Part shown: in pieces, positions 1 through 6,050 of the stretch
How positions within the stretch are numbered: position 1 is the first letter of the stretch
How the letters are laid out: every line of letters starts with the position of its first letter
Source: Puniceicoccales bacterium
Lineage (GTDB): Bacteria; Verrucomicrobiota; Verrucomicrobiia; Opitutales; JAIRLM01
Direction: 5' to 3'
DNA length: 7,484 bases
Assembly: GCA_031287845.1 (NCBI GenBank)
Contig: JAITSI010000096.1
Location: 1 to 7,484 of the forward strand
Made by a program: the position numbers and the translations under genes
The notes under the pieces: generated by a model
Database searches by the model: none
Told to the model about the DNA's origin: nothing
What the model saw: only the letters and a program-made list of their open reading frames with translations

Positions 1-326
1 TTGATTCTACAGCAATTTAGACGATCCAGTTGCTGGCGTCTTGCTCTGGCCGCCAAAAGTGCACTGATCCCACACGCGATAAGGAGTGCGCCCACCAAGG
101 GCATTACATATCCTATCGCAAAACAAATTGCAAAACCAATCGATAGCCCCAAAATGGGGCAAAGGCAACAAAGGCTGAATAAACCCACCGCCGAGAGCGT
201 AATTCCAGCGATGATCCAAAATTTTGGACTTGTCACTATTTTCTTTAGCAGAGTTACTCCGGCGCCGAAGACAGCCGGTAGTGAAATCCCTTCACTTAGT
301 TTTTTCTCGCCAATTGATAATGTCAT
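1..326 (-). CDS. Partial small membrane protein, paralog of the downstream-numbered 549-1127 gene (Inc-like architecture)
   Basis: An open frame runs from ATG at 326 to the left window edge with no stop: 108 visible codons, 3' end missing. It begins MTLSIGEKKLSEG. Residues 24-36 read VTLLKKIVTSPKF, which matches the SSFVKRLVTDPKF motif present twice in the neighbouring gene. Two long hydrophobic segments follow (about 37-58 and 60-92, Cys-rich in SLCCLCP at 51-57), then a basic tail AARARRQQ. The window therefore shows one copy of the module that is doubled next door. A TGA lies in frame 12 codons upstream, so ATG (or a TTG at 341) is the start. No Shine-Dalgarno is visible and the promoter -10 is only about 8 bases away, so the message may be leaderless. 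The function is unknown. The paired hydrophobic hairpin recalls chlamydial Inc proteins, but this is architecture only. Composition is more AT-rich than the core genes to the right. Confidence 0.72.
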   Translation of the reverse strand, partial: MTLSIGEKKLSEGISLPAVFGAGVTLLKKIVTSPKFWIIAGITLSAVGLFSLCCLCPILGLSIGFAICFAIGYVMPLVGALLIACGISALLAARARRQQLDRLNCCRI

Positions 327-334
327 TATTTCAC

Positions 335-363
335 AGTTTGGCAAATTCGTCTGCGATTGTCAA
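335..363 (-). promoter_or_regulatory. Promoter of the partial membrane-protein gene
   Basis: Reading the minus strand, a perfect -35 box TTGACA (363-358) is followed after 17 bases by CAAACT (340-335). The latter keeps only the A at position 2 and the T at position 6 (plus A at 4) of a TATAAT box. The same pair of hexamers at the same 17-base spacing precedes the paralog at 1127. Transcription would start near 328, giving a leader of about two bases before the ATG at 326. Confidence 0.55.
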
Positions 364-385
364 TGATTTTTTCCGAAAGAACTCC

Positions 386-406
386 GCGCCGCCAATCGTG
401 CGGCGC
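386..406. other. Perfect hairpin inside upstream cassette copy 1
   Basis: GCGCCGC (386-392), a seven-base loop CAATCGT and GCGGCGC (400-406) form a perfect 7-bp GC stem about 25 bases upstream of the -35 box. In copy 2 the equivalent place holds a shorter hairpin, CCCGT (1190-1194) and ACGGG (1205-1209), around the same CCAATCG core. The pairing register is different, so a structure may be retained although the base pairs themselves are not. It could be a protein-binding site or a REP-like fold. Confidence 0.5.
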
Positions 407-445
407 TGGCCGCTCCCCGGCCGGCCAGGGAAAAATCCAAAAACC

Positions 446-490
446 CTCCACTTTCCACGGCGGACCGGCCCAGCCGCCATGTGGACGGCA
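446..490 (+). repeat. GC-rich dispersed repeat, intergenic copy
   Basis: The stretch around TTTCCACGGCGGACCGG and CCGCCATG at 453-480 recurs at 1452-1499 inside the secretin coding region. About 38 of 45 positions match, with one three-base insertion in the secretin copy. A weaker gapless similarity extends left, starting at CCGGCC (421), through about 25 more bases. It lies in the spacer between the two membrane-protein genes and directly adjoins cassette copy 1. Confidence 0.6.
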
Positions 491-513
491 CTCCGTGCAG
501 GGAGGTATCAGAT

Positions 514-541
514 GGGGCGTAGCCCCACCGCCAACCGGCGG
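514..541 (-). terminator. Tandem GC hairpins after the 549-1127 gene
   Basis: Just past the stop codon at 549, on the minus strand, are two adjacent perfect hairpins. The first is CCGCC-GGTT-GGCGG (541-528); the second is GGGGC-TAC-GCCCC (526-514). There is no T-run after them, so this is not a classical intrinsic terminator. It could be a 3'-end-protecting or REP-like structure, or part of the repeat-rich spacer. Confidence 0.35.
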
Positions 542-548
542 ACCGGGT

Positions 549-1127
549 TCACGGGCCCAGCCAGAATGCACAGGTAATGGCTAAAAAGACAATTAACACG
601 CCAATGCCAAACAGTGGGAGTATCACTGGAACAACAATTGCATAGGCCACTCCGAGGGGAACCAGGACGGCAAGAATTATGGGGAGAGATACGAACGCCA
701 CGAAAACCGAAAACGCAACGGTGAATGCGACGACCTGAAATTTTGGGTCCGTCACTAGCCTTTTCACGAAAGACGAAACGGCGCCTGGGTCAGCCGTTTT
801 CGTTTTAGTCGTTTTGTTAAACGGCACTTGGAGATAAAGGTTATCGCTCCAGCAAACCACATGAGCAATGGTTAAAAGGACAAGCAACGTGCCAATTCCC
901 GCCAATGGAATTGACACTGTTAAAAAAATTATGCAGGTAAAGGCTGCTCCGACGGAGAGCAGGACAAAAACCATGGCGACAAAACACGCACATCCAACGG
1001 TGAATGTGATGATTCCAAATTTTGGGTCCGTCACTAGCCTTTTCACGAAAGACGAATTGGCGCCGGAGTCAATCGCACCCAGCGAATCTTCGACCGTTTT
1101 GCTGACATCCTCCACAGAGTCCGTCAT
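549..1127 (-). CDS. Hypothetical membrane protein with two tandem VTDPKF/two-helix modules (Inc-like architecture)
   Basis: This is a 192-residue protein. An acidic soluble N-terminus (1-24) leads into two copies of one module of about 93 residues. Each copy starts with the identical peptide SSFVKRLVTDPKF (25-37 and 118-130) and continues into two strongly hydrophobic segments (about 38-62 and 64-92; 131-155 and 160-188). A polar linker rich in K, T and D (about 94-117) separates them. Four membrane spans arranged as two hairpins are predicted. No enzyme motif is visible. ATG at 1127 is preceded by AGGA six bases away, although the predicted transcription start would fall inside or after it. 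The opposite strand also has open frames here, but only the minus frame gives a coherent repeated membrane protein. Chlamydial Inc proteins share the bilobed hydrophobic layout; homology cannot be claimed from this sequence alone. The role is unknown. Composition is more AT-rich than the right-hand genes, suggesting transfer. Confidence 0.78.
   Translation of the reverse strand: MTDSVEDVSKTVEDSLGAIDSGANSSFVKRLVTDPKFGIITFTVGCACFVAMVFVLLSVGAAFTCIIFLTVSIPLAGIGTLLVLLTIAHVVCWSDNLYLQVPFNKTTKTKTADPGAVSSFVKRLVTDPKFQVVAFTVAFSVFVAFVSLPIILAVLVPLGVAYAIVVPVILPLFGIGVLIVFLAITCAFWLGP
738..777 (-). repeat. 40-base exact repeat, second-module copy
   Basis: These 40 bases, coding for the start of the second module (FVKRLVTDPKF), are identical to 1017-1056. 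After a two-base difference the match resumes for GGCGCC. Identity at the DNA level, including synonymous positions, while the rest of the modules has diverged, points to gene conversion or strong local constraint. Confidence 0.85.
1017..1056 (-). repeat. 40-base exact repeat, first-module copy
   Basis: This is the partner of 738-777, 279 bases away within the same gene. The equivalent segment of the partial paralog (about 218-260) encodes a similar peptide (LLKKIVTSPKF) but is clearly diverged in DNA. Confidence 0.85.
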
Positions 1128-1234
1128 GATTGTCCTGCAGTTTGATAAATCTGCCGGAAATTGTCAATGATTTTTTTCCGAAGGAACTCCCCGTCGCCAA
1201 TCGCACGGGACGGACCGCTCCCCGGCCGGCCAGG
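1125..1234 (-). repeat. Upstream cassette, copy 2
   Basis: This is the partner of 324-429. The two copies share the promoter, the A-run, the CCAATCG core and the terminal CCGCTCCCCGGCCGGCCAGG (plus-strand reading, 1215-1234). Beyond this point they diverge abruptly, which marks the left edge of the duplicated unit. The block fills most of the space between the membrane-protein gene and the divergent secretin gene. Confidence 0.75.
1139..1167 (-). promoter_or_regulatory. Promoter of the two-module membrane-protein gene
   Basis: On the minus strand TTGACA (1167-1162), 17 bases and CAAACT (1144-1139) repeat exactly the hexamers and spacing found before the paralog. The predicted start, near 1132, leaves about five bases before the ATG at 1127. 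Conservation in both copies while the spacer sequence differs supports a functional promoter. Confidence 0.6.
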
Positions 1235-1300
1235 TTTTTCTGAAATGCGCCGGACGTGCTTTTTTGCTGACTTTTTGTGAAAAATTTCCCCTCCTGAACC

Positions 1301-3115
1301 GTGCTTCTGCCATTCCTTTTCCTCTGCGCGCTGCCGATCCTTCCCCTTTCCGCCGACGCCCTCTGGGGAGATGCCGCCATCGCCCACCGCATCTACCCAT
1401 CCACCGGCCAGAGTTCCCCGCCCCGGCCTGCCGGAAAGGGCTCCGCATCCCTTCCATTCTCCACGGCGGACCGGACCGGCCGCCATGGGGCGGACGGCAT
1501 CCCTTCCCGGCCGGGCCCGCGGGACCAGGAACGGGAACGGGCCAGGGAAATTCTCCTCCGCCGGGTGGACGACGCCTGGCAGGCGGAGGAGGAGGAGGAC
1601 GCCATTCCGTCCCCGGCCGGGCTCCCGCCGCCGGAGGGTCGGCTGCAGAGCCTGGTCCTGCCCAAAATTTCGCTGCGGGACGTGCCGCTGGCCGAGGCGG
1701 TGGAAGCAATCGGCGCCTCCGTGGAAGCGGCTGCGGGGGAAGGGGAAGGCTTCAATTTGCTGCTCCTGGACGGCCCGGAGGAAGAGCGGCGCGTGACGCT
1801 GCACCTGGCCCACGCCACCCTGTCCCGGGCGCTGCAGCTGCTGGCCCGGGCCGTGGACCTGGACTGGGAAATCGACGGCGACACGGTGGTGCTGAGCTCG
1901 GCGGCACGGAACCGGCTGCGGACAAAAATTTTCCCCATTTCCCGGGCAACGGTGCTGCGCCTGACCAACCTGCGCGGCAGGGACGGGGACGGGAAGGACC
2001 AAATTGCCCGGGAGGAGCGGCTGCTGCGGGAATTTTTGCAGAACGCCGGCGTGGACTTCCATGGCACGGCCGGATCGGGGCTGGCCTTCGACGGCAGCGC
2101 CCTGGTCATCGCCCAGAATGGCCGCAACCTGGAGCGCGTAGAGAACATTCTGCGCCGCTACGCCGGAAGCCGGCAGGTGGAAATTGAGGCAAAATTCATC
2201 GAGGTGCAGCAGGGGGCACTGGAGGAGCTGCAGCTGCGCCTTTCCCTTGCCGGCGGCCACGGCGGTCTGGAGAGCGGCGACACCCTCCGCAGCCTGGTCC
2301 AGGCATTTTCCCCCCGGGGCAGCGCCACGGCCGACGGCTCCATTGTCCTGGACAGCTGGCCCACGGGCGGCTCCCGCATAGACCGCATCCCCATCCCCAA
2401 CCGGGTCCCGCAGTTTCCCAACGCGGCCAACCTGGGCCAGCTGGACCAGCCGCTGGTGAACGTGCTCTCCGGTGCCCAGACCGGACTGCTGCTCCGCGCC
2501 CTGGAACAGCAGAGCGGATCGGATCTGATGAGCGCGCCGCGGCTAACGGTACTGCCGGGAAAGACGGCGGAGATCATCGTGGCCCAGGAGTTCCGCTATC
2601 CGGAGGCCTACGACGAGATCCAGTCCTCCGTCGGCAGCGGCTCCTCGCTCAACGCCTCCACCTCCGCCGGCGTCACCATCACCGCCGGGACGCCGCGCAA
2701 CTTCCAAACGCGCAACGTGGGCGTGGAGATGGCGGTCACGCCGACCGTCGAGGACGACGGCCACATCAGCCTCCGCCTGGAGCCGTCCGTGACGGAGTTT
2801 GAAGGCTTCGTGGAGTACGGCGGCGTCAGCGTGGCCGTCTCCGGCGGCGCCACGGTCACGGTCCCGTCGGGCTTTTTCCAGCCCATCTTCTCCACCCGCC
2901 GCATCCGCACCGAGGTGACCATCGACGACGGCGCCACGGTGGTCATGGGCGGCCTCACCCGGGAGGAGGTGAAGGAGGTGCGGGACAAGGTCCCAATTCT
3001 GGGCGACATTCCCCTGCTGGGCAAGTTTTTCCGCTCCAAGGGAACCAGCTCCCAGAAGCGCAACCTGCTCATCTTCGTCACGGCCAAGCTCATCCCCCTC
3101 GACCCGGCCCGCTGA
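1301..3115 (+). CDS. Outer-membrane secretin (type II secretion / type IV pilus family, PilQ/GspD-like)
   Basis: This 604-residue protein should form an oligomeric outer-membrane channel for secretion or pilus passage. A hydrophobic signal-like N-terminus (1-20, ending LSADA) lacks the usual basic residues. Residues 30-110 form a proline- and charge-rich linker, part of which (about 51-67) is encoded by a dispersed DNA repeat. About 117-200 resembles the STN/N0 fold and 209-290 an N1-like domain (ending LERVENILRRYAG). The secretin core begins at VEIEAKFIEV (293-302). It contains SAPRLTVLPGKTAEI (411-425), a Gly/Ser-rich gate region and the family hallmark VPILGDIPLLGKFFRS (564-579), then LLIFVTAKLI. 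The GTG at 1301 is the only possible start upstream of the signal-like segment, because TGA lies in frame two codons before and the first internal ATG is at codon 410. No Shine-Dalgarno is visible. No other secretion genes are in the window, so the exact system is unresolved. The closest style I know is the verrucomicrobial Amuc_1098-type secretin. Confidence 0.88.
   Translation: MLLPFLFLCALPILPLSADALWGDAAIAHRIYPSTGQSSPPRPAGKGSASLPFSTADRTGRHGADGIPSRPGPRDQERERAREILLRRVDDAWQAEEEEDAIPSPAGLPPPEGRLQSLVLPKISLRDVPLAEAVEAIGASVEAAAGEGEGFNLLLLDGPEEERRVTLHLAHATLSRALQLLARAVDLDWEIDGDTVVLSSAARNRLRTKIFPISRATVLRLTNLRGRDGDGKDQIAREERLLREFLQNAGVDFHGTAGSGLAFDGSALVIAQNGRNLERVENILRRYAGSRQVEIEAKFIEVQQGALEELQLRLSLAGGHGGLESGDTLRSLVQAFSPRGSATADGSIVLDSWPTGGSRIDRIPIPNRVPQFPNAANLGQLDQPLVNVLSGAQTGLLLRALEQQSGSDLMSAPRLTVLPGKTAEIIVAQEFRYPEAYDEIQSSVGSGSSLNASTSAGVTITAGTPRNFQTRNVGVEMAVTPTVEDDGHISLRLEPSVTEFEGFVEYGGVSVAVSGGATVTVPSGFFQPIFSTRRIRTEVTIDDGATVVMGGLTREEVKEVRDKVPILGDIPLLGKFFRSKGTSSQKRNLLIFVTAKLIPLDPAR
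1452..1499 (+). repeat. GC-rich dispersed repeat, copy inside secretin coding region
   Basis: This copy matches 446-490. It carries a three-base insertion relative to the intergenic copy, so the reading frame stays open. It encodes about SLPFSTADRTGRHGADG in the variable linker before the first folded domain, a place that tolerates inserted sequence. This looks like an in-frame repeat insertion or an ancient shared origin. Confidence 0.6.
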
Positions 3116-4190
3116 AGCGGAACAGCGCCACGTCCCCGTCCTGGAAGCGGTAGTCCTTTCCCTCCATGCGGTAGCGGCCCGCTGCCCGCGCCTCGGCCAT
3201 GGATCCGAAGCGGAACAGGTCGGCAAAGGAGACCACCTCCGCCCGGATGAATCCTTTTTCGAAGTCCCCGTGGATGACGCCGGCGCAGGCGGCGGCGCGC
3301 ATGCCCCGGCGGAATGTCCAGGCCCGGGTCTCCTTTTCCCCGGCCGTGAAGAACGATGCCAGACGCAGCAGCTCGTAGGCCATGCGGATGAGCCGGTCGA
3401 CGCCGCTGTCCGCAACGCCCAGCTCCGCCAGCAGCTGCGCCGCGTCGGACGGGTCCAGGTCACCGAGCTCCTCCTCCAGCCGCGCGCTCACCGCGCAGAC
3501 CGCCGCCGGACCGTGCCCCTCCGCGTAGCGGCGCAGGGCCAGGACCGGACCGCTTTCCCCGGCCAGATCCGCTTCGGCCACGTTACAGACGTACAGGACC
3601 GGTTTTGCGGTCAAGAGGCACATCGACCCAAGGTAGTCTCCTTCCCCCTCGCCTAGGGGCAGGGAGAGGGCTTCCTGGCCATTTCCCAGATGCTTCACCA
3701 AGCGCTCCGCCAGGGCGCAGATCTTCGCCGCATCCTTCTCTCCCCCCTTCGCCCTCCTCCTCTGCCGCTCCAGCTGTCCCTCCAGCGACTCCAGGTCCGC
3801 CAGCAGCAGCTCCGTCGCCACGGTCTCCACGTCGCCCAGCGCGCTTCCGGCTTCGGCCCCACCGTTCCCCGCAAAGCAGCGCACCACGTGCACCAGTGCG
3901 TCCATTTCCCGCACGCGGGCCAGGAAGCGGTTGCCAAGCCCCTCGCCCCGGCTCGCCCCGGCCACGAGGCCGGCGATGTCCACGAACTCCACCACCGCCG
4001 GAATGATCGCCTCCGAATGGGCCAGCCCCGCCAGGAACGCCAGCCGGCCGTCGGGCACGGGCACGACGCCCACGTTGGGCTCGATGGTGCAGAACGGGTA
4101 ATCACCCACCTGCGCCTGGCGGGACCGGGTCAGGGCGTTGAAAAGCGTGCTCTTCCCCGCATTGGGCAGTCCCACGATGCCAACCTTCAC
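3090..4190 (-). CDS. ychF: Redox-regulated ATPase / ribosome-binding P-loop protein YchF (OLA1 family)
   Basis: This 366-residue protein has the usual YchF length. YchF is a TRAFAC-class P-loop protein that prefers ATP over GTP and associates with ribosomes. Visible motifs are G1 GLPNAGKS (7-14), a switch region around DYPFCTIEPN (30-39), G3 DIAGL (71-75) followed by GASRGEGLGN, the family-specific NVAE (203-206) in place of the NKxD of GTPases, and SA (235-236) as G5. A helical insertion about 115-195 and a C-terminal TGS domain (about 280-360, ending DGDVALFRF) complete the protein. The start is GTG at 4190; a strong GGGAGGT (4203-4197) lies six bases upstream. It overlaps the lolD stop by four bases (GTGA), so translation is probably coupled. 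The last 26 bases overlap the convergent secretin gene, and the final GPGRGG tail is an extension past the normal end. Confidence 0.97.
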   Translation of the reverse strand: MKVGIVGLPNAGKSTLFNALTRSRQAQVGDYPFCTIEPNVGVVPVPDGRLAFLAGLAHSEAIIPAVVEFVDIAGLVAGASRGEGLGNRFLARVREMDALVHVVRCFAGNGGAEAGSALGDVETVATELLLADLESLEGQLERQRRRAKGGEKDAAKICALAERLVKHLGNGQEALSLPLGEGEGDYLGSMCLLTAKPVLYVCNVAEADLAGESGPVLALRRYAEGHGPAAVCAVSARLEEELGDLDPSDAAQLLAELGVADSGVDRLIRMAYELLRLASFFTAGEKETRAWTFRRGMRAAACAGVIHGDFEKGFIRAEVVSFADLFRFGSMAEARAAGRYRMEGKDYRFQDGDVALFRFSGPGRGG

Positions 4191-4849
4191 CGGCCCACCT
4201 CCCGCAGCTGTCCCCGCTCCAGGCGGAGGACCCGGTCCGCACCCGCGGCAAAGCTGCCGTCGTGGGTCGCCACCAGCAGCCCGCTGCCCCTCTCCCGCGC
4301 CAGGGCAAAGAGCAGCTTCCGCACCCGCTCCGCCGCCGCACCGTCCAGGTTCCCCGTCGGCTCATCGGCCAGCAGGAATGGAGGTCGGCACAGCAGCGCC
4401 CGGGCGATGGCCACCCGCTGCTGCTCTCCCCCGGATAGCTCCGCCGGCAGGGATTTTTGCCTTTGCGCCAGGCCCACCGCCGCCAGCAGCTCCTCCGCCC
4501 GGCCACGGCTTTCCCCGATGCCCAGGACCCGGCCTGGGAATTGCACGTTCTCCAGCGCCGTCAGCTCCGGGAGAAGGGTGTGCCGCTGGAACACGAAGCC
4601 AAGGGTCCTGCCCCGCAGGGAATCCCGTTCCCGGCCCAGGGCGAAGACGTCCCGGCCCTCCCAGATGACCCGTCCCCGCGTGGGAGCCAGCAATCCCCCC
4701 AGGGCGTGGAGCAGGGTGGTTTTTCCGCAGCCGGATGCTCCCAGCAGCACGGCCACCTCTCCCCGGCGCAGCGCAAATTGCACCCCGCAGAGGATGGTCA
4801 TTTGGCCCAGGGCCACGTGCACCGAGGCCAGCTCAATTGGGTCACTCAT
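4187..4849 (-). CDS. lolD: Lipoprotein-releasing ABC transporter ATP-binding subunit LolD
   Basis: This is a 220-residue ATPase subunit that powers extraction of outer-membrane lipoproteins from the inner membrane. It has Walker A GASGCGKT (37-44), a Q-loop at Q88 (FVFQRHTLLPELTALENV, typical of the LolD/MacB/FtsE group), the signature LSGGEQQRVAIARAL (138-152), Walker B LLADEPTGNLD (159-169) and H-loop His196. All catalytic positions are intact. The ATG start at 4849 lies inside the end of the permease gene (eight-base overlap ATGAGTGA), and the stop overlaps ychF by four bases. The gene order permease-LolD fits a Lol exporter. MacB- or FtsE-type partners are less likely because the permease has the LolC/E layout. 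Confidence 0.93.
   Translation of the reverse strand: MSDPIELASVHVALGQMTILCGVQFALRRGEVAVLLGASGCGKTTLLHALGGLLAPTRGRVIWEGRDVFALGRERDSLRGRTLGFVFQRHTLLPELTALENVQFPGRVLGIGESRGRAEELLAAVGLAQRQKSLPAELSGGEQQRVAIARALLCRPPFLLADEPTGNLDGAAAERVRKLLFALARERGSGLLVATHDGSFAAGADRVLRLERGQLREVGR
4197..4203 (-). promoter_or_regulatory. Ribosome binding site deciding the ychF GTG start
   Basis: GGGAGGT on the minus strand lies within the final codons of lolD, six bases before GTG at 4190. The resulting protein begins MKVGIVGLPNAGKS, as YchF proteins normally do. Confidence 0.7.
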
Positions 4850-6050
4850 GGCGCAGGGCCGTGGACGGATCTAGGCGAAGGATGCGGCGGACGGGGATGA
4901 TTCCGGCCAGGCCCGTGGCCAGAAGGGAAAAGCCCGCGATGGCCAGCAGGTCACGGCAGGAGATGAAGACCGGCAGGTGGCGGAAGCCGTAGAAGGCCAG
5001 GACCTCCTCGCCCCGGCCGAAGAAGGCCAGCAGGCAGCGGAGCAATCCGTCGCGCAGGCGAAGGATGAGGGCAGCCAGGGGAAAGCCCAGCAGCAGGCCG
5101 ATGGCACCGGTTCCCGCGCACTGGAGGAAGAAGGCCAGGGCAATCCTTCCCCGGGAACAGCCGAGGGCCAGGAGCAGGCCAATTTCCTGGGTTTTCTGGA
5201 CCACGGCCATGGCCAGGGCACTGGCCATGCAGAACGCCGCCATGGCCACGGCGCAGGCAAGGGAGAGGAAGAGGGCAGCCTTCTCCAGGGCCAGCATGGA
5301 CAGCAGCTCGCCGCCCGCTTCCAGCCAGGTCCGGGCGTGGAGCCCGGGGGGAAGGATTCCTCCGTTCAGGTACGTGGCCAGCGGCAGCGCATCCCGATCC
5401 CGCAGCAGGCGGAGCGCATAGCCCCCAACGTGCCCTTCTCCGCCGACAATTTCCTGCAGCTCCCGCAGGGGAAGCCGGGCTCCACCATCCCCCCAGCCGC
5501 CGCGTCCCGCCGGCAGAATTCGGACAACGTCCGCCTCCACGGGCAATGGCAGCTCATCGCCTCCGGCCAGCAGCGCTTCCGGTTCCAGGAGCCGTACCGT
5601 GTCCCCTACCCTTGCCCCCAGTTCCTCGGCCAGGAGCCGTCCCAGGAGCAGCCCATGGCCATTGCCCTCCTCTCCCGTGCCTTCGCCGCGCACCGGGGCC
5701 AGGGCCCAGCGGCCCCGGTGCTCCAGGAGCAGGGGAAGTTCCCAAAACGGCTCCACCGCCGCCACGCCCGGCAGGGACCGTAGCAACTCCCATTCCATCC
5801 CCGCATCGGCTAGGCTTGTCCCAGCCTCTCCCGTGGCTCCGTCGGCCACGACGGCGATGGCTCCGTGCGCTTCCCGCAGCTGGCGGCAGATTTTTTCGTG
5901 GAAGCCGCCCATCACCGCCAGCACAACGGTCAGGGCGGCAACGGCCAGGGCAACGGCCAGGGCCGAGAACAGGGTGTGGAAGATCCCACGGCCCCGGCTC
6001 GGAAAGAGCTGTTTCCAAGCGTAGTAGGCCCACCAGCATCCCCTAGCCAC
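4842..6050 (-). CDS. lolC: Lipoprotein-releasing system permease (LolC/LolE-type, FtsX family)
   Basis: This inner-membrane permease of 402 residues works with LolD. One membrane span near the N-terminus (about 26-49, ending VVLAVMGGF) precedes a large periplasmic domain (about 50-255). That domain contains the typical GRLLAEELGARVGDTVRLL (137-155). Three more spans lie near 257-284, 303-331 and 367-386. The family segment KTQEIGLLLALGCSRGRI (286-303) links spans 2 and 3, and the C-terminal RILRLDPSTALRHE is the usual LolC/E ending. An open frame extends upstream to an ATG at 6083. I choose GTG at 6050 because GGAGGT (6061-6056) lies five bases before it and because the shorter protein matches family N-termini. 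This gives an eight-base overlap with tatD (GTGGCTAG), the same size as the overlap with lolD. Only one permease gene is present, so it probably forms a homodimer; LolC and LolE cannot be distinguished. Confidence 0.88.
   Translation of the reverse strand: MARGCWWAYYAWKQLFPSRGRGIFHTLFSALAVALAVAALTVVLAVMGGFHEKICRQLREAHGAIAVVADGATGEAGTSLADAGMEWELLRSLPGVAAVEPFWELPLLLEHRGRWALAPVRGEGTGEEGNGHGLLLGRLLAEELGARVGDTVRLLEPEALLAGGDELPLPVEADVVRILPAGRGGWGDGGARLPLRELQEIVGGEGHVGGYALRLLRDRDALPLATYLNGGILPPGLHARTWLEAGGELLSMLALEKAALFLSLACAVAMAAFCMASALAMAVVQKTQEIGLLLALGCSRGRIALAFFLQCAGTGAIGLLLGFPLAALILRLRDGLLRCLLAFFGRGEEVLAFYGFRHLPVFISCRDLLAIAGFSLLATGLAGIIPVRRILRLDPSTALRHE

Larger units (their letters stand above)
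324..429 (-). repeat. Upstream cassette, copy 1 (duplicated with the membrane-protein genes)
   Basis: This 106-base block aligns with 1125-1234 almost without gaps. Over 356-429 I count about 64 of 74 matching positions and one single-base indel. The conserved parts are the TTGACA promoter, an A-run followed by CGATTGGCG, and a GC-rich end CCTGGCCGGCCGGGGAGCGG (minus-strand reading). Both copies sit directly against the start codon of a paralogous membrane-protein gene, so gene and control region were probably duplicated together. Confidence 0.75.

Noticed and set aside
366..548. CRISPR array or insertion sequence in the repeat-rich spacer
   Set aside because: The repeats are irregular, few and not evenly spaced, and no transposase or terminal inverted repeat with target duplication is visible.
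326..571. Minus-strand 81-codon frame ending with a sequence like the end of the frame at 1124
   Set aside because: The similarity comes from the duplicated upstream cassette, and the frame runs through hairpins and repeat DNA.
868..1170. Plus-strand 100-codon frame, weakly similar to the plus frame at 1-366
   Set aside because: The similarity is the mirror of the duplicated minus-strand genes; the minus frames give coherent membrane modules, the plus frames do not.
386..1209. Compensatory base-pair changes between the two cassette hairpins
   Set aside because: Both copies can fold, but the paired positions are not the same in the alignment, so this is not evidence of covariation.
1124..2260. 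Long minus-strand open frame opposite the secretin (378 codons)
   Set aside because: It lies antisense to a clear secretin frame, is low-complexity (P, G, R, Q rich), and shows no domain; high GC produces such shadows.
3690..4874. 394-codon plus-strand open frame across ychF and lolD
   Set aside because: It is antisense to two proteins with intact catalytic motifs and has no recognisable family features.
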